From Dehalococcoidia bacterium (lineage in GTDB: Bacteria; Chloroflexota; Dehalococcoidia; GIF9; AB-539-J10): DNA of 13,074 bases. The stretch spans positions 1 to 13,074 of the forward strand of contig SOJB01000064.1 of NCBI GenBank assembly GCA_004376695.1, in the 5' to 3' direction. Below the pieces are notes generated by a model. The model was not told where the DNA came from, did no database searches, and saw only the letters and a list, made by a program, of their open reading frames with translations. This document shows, piece after piece, positions 13,022 through 13,074 of this stretch; the stretch's first letter is position 1, and each line of letters starts with the position of its first letter. The position numbers and the translations under genes are program-made.

Positions 13022-13074
13022 TGCCGGGTTGTGTAGTGGTAGCACAGAGGACTTTGGATCCTTTAGCCCAGGTT
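13022..13074 (+). tRNA. tRNA-Gln (anticodon TTG), 3' end beyond window
   Basis: The first 53 nt of a tRNA are present: acceptor 5' strand TGCCGGG, D stem GTGT/GCAC, anticodon stem GAGGA/TCCTT with loop CTTTGGA (TTG at 13054-13056), variable loop and the start of the T arm. The 3' acceptor strand is cut off by the window edge, so the acceptor pairing cannot be checked. Confidence 0.85.

Overview
This window looks like a piece of a bacterial chromosome from the Chloroflexota, most likely class Dehalococcoidia. The clues are a sigma factor followed by a DUF5667 membrane protein, frequent TTG starts, promoters that sit almost on top of start codons, a DUF6485 protein, and moderate GC of roughly 50-55% by hand estimate. 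The assignment is inferred from gene families and was not tested by any search.

Region 1 (1-1922, + strand) holds the end of an ECF-type sigma factor, a 65-codon copy of the DUF5667 N-terminal domain, and the full 540-aa DUF5667 protein, whose first ~47 codons and ribosome binding site are a diverged tandem duplicate of the small gene. Region 2 (2134-3057) encodes an exported DUF4382 protein cut by an in-frame TAA. The sequence after the stop keeps coding, in the same frame, for the C-terminal domain. Region 3 (3058-4868) has a degenerate MITE-like palindrome, a transglutaminase-like exported protein with a consensus promoter and no leader, a convergent RNase H-like exonuclease whose 3' end overlaps it by 62 bp, and a small Cys-rich DUF6485 gene.

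Region 4 (4926-10796, + strand) is metabolic: rph (RNase PH), thiC (thiamine pyrimidine synthesis), then cinA-speD-speB-M50 protease, tightly packed with 1-4 nt overlaps. SpeD and the agmatinase-family enzyme together point to polyamine synthesis. No speA or speE is present here, so the route could run through N1-aminopropylagmatine. The ureohydrolase has Gln where the family normally has a catalytic His, and the CinA C-terminal domain is degenerate.

Region 5 (10919-13074) has tRNA-Lys(CTT) on the minus strand, lepB (signal peptidase I) and pyrE as a tight pair, then a run of tRNA-Phe(GAA), tRNA-Leu(CAA), a TIGR04076-type small protein gene and a truncated tRNA-Gln(TTG). A near-perfect promoter lies in front of tRNA-Phe. 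No stretch above 300 bases lacks a gene. The larger gaps (1923-2133, 3058-3247, 5640-5793, 12225-12397) hold only the small signals listed. I found no CRISPR array, transposase, phage gene or clearly new multi-gene system. The strongest leads are the in-frame stop in the DUF4382 gene, the duplicated anti-sigma-like domain, the altered active sites of SpeB and CinA, and the gene squeezed between two tRNAs.
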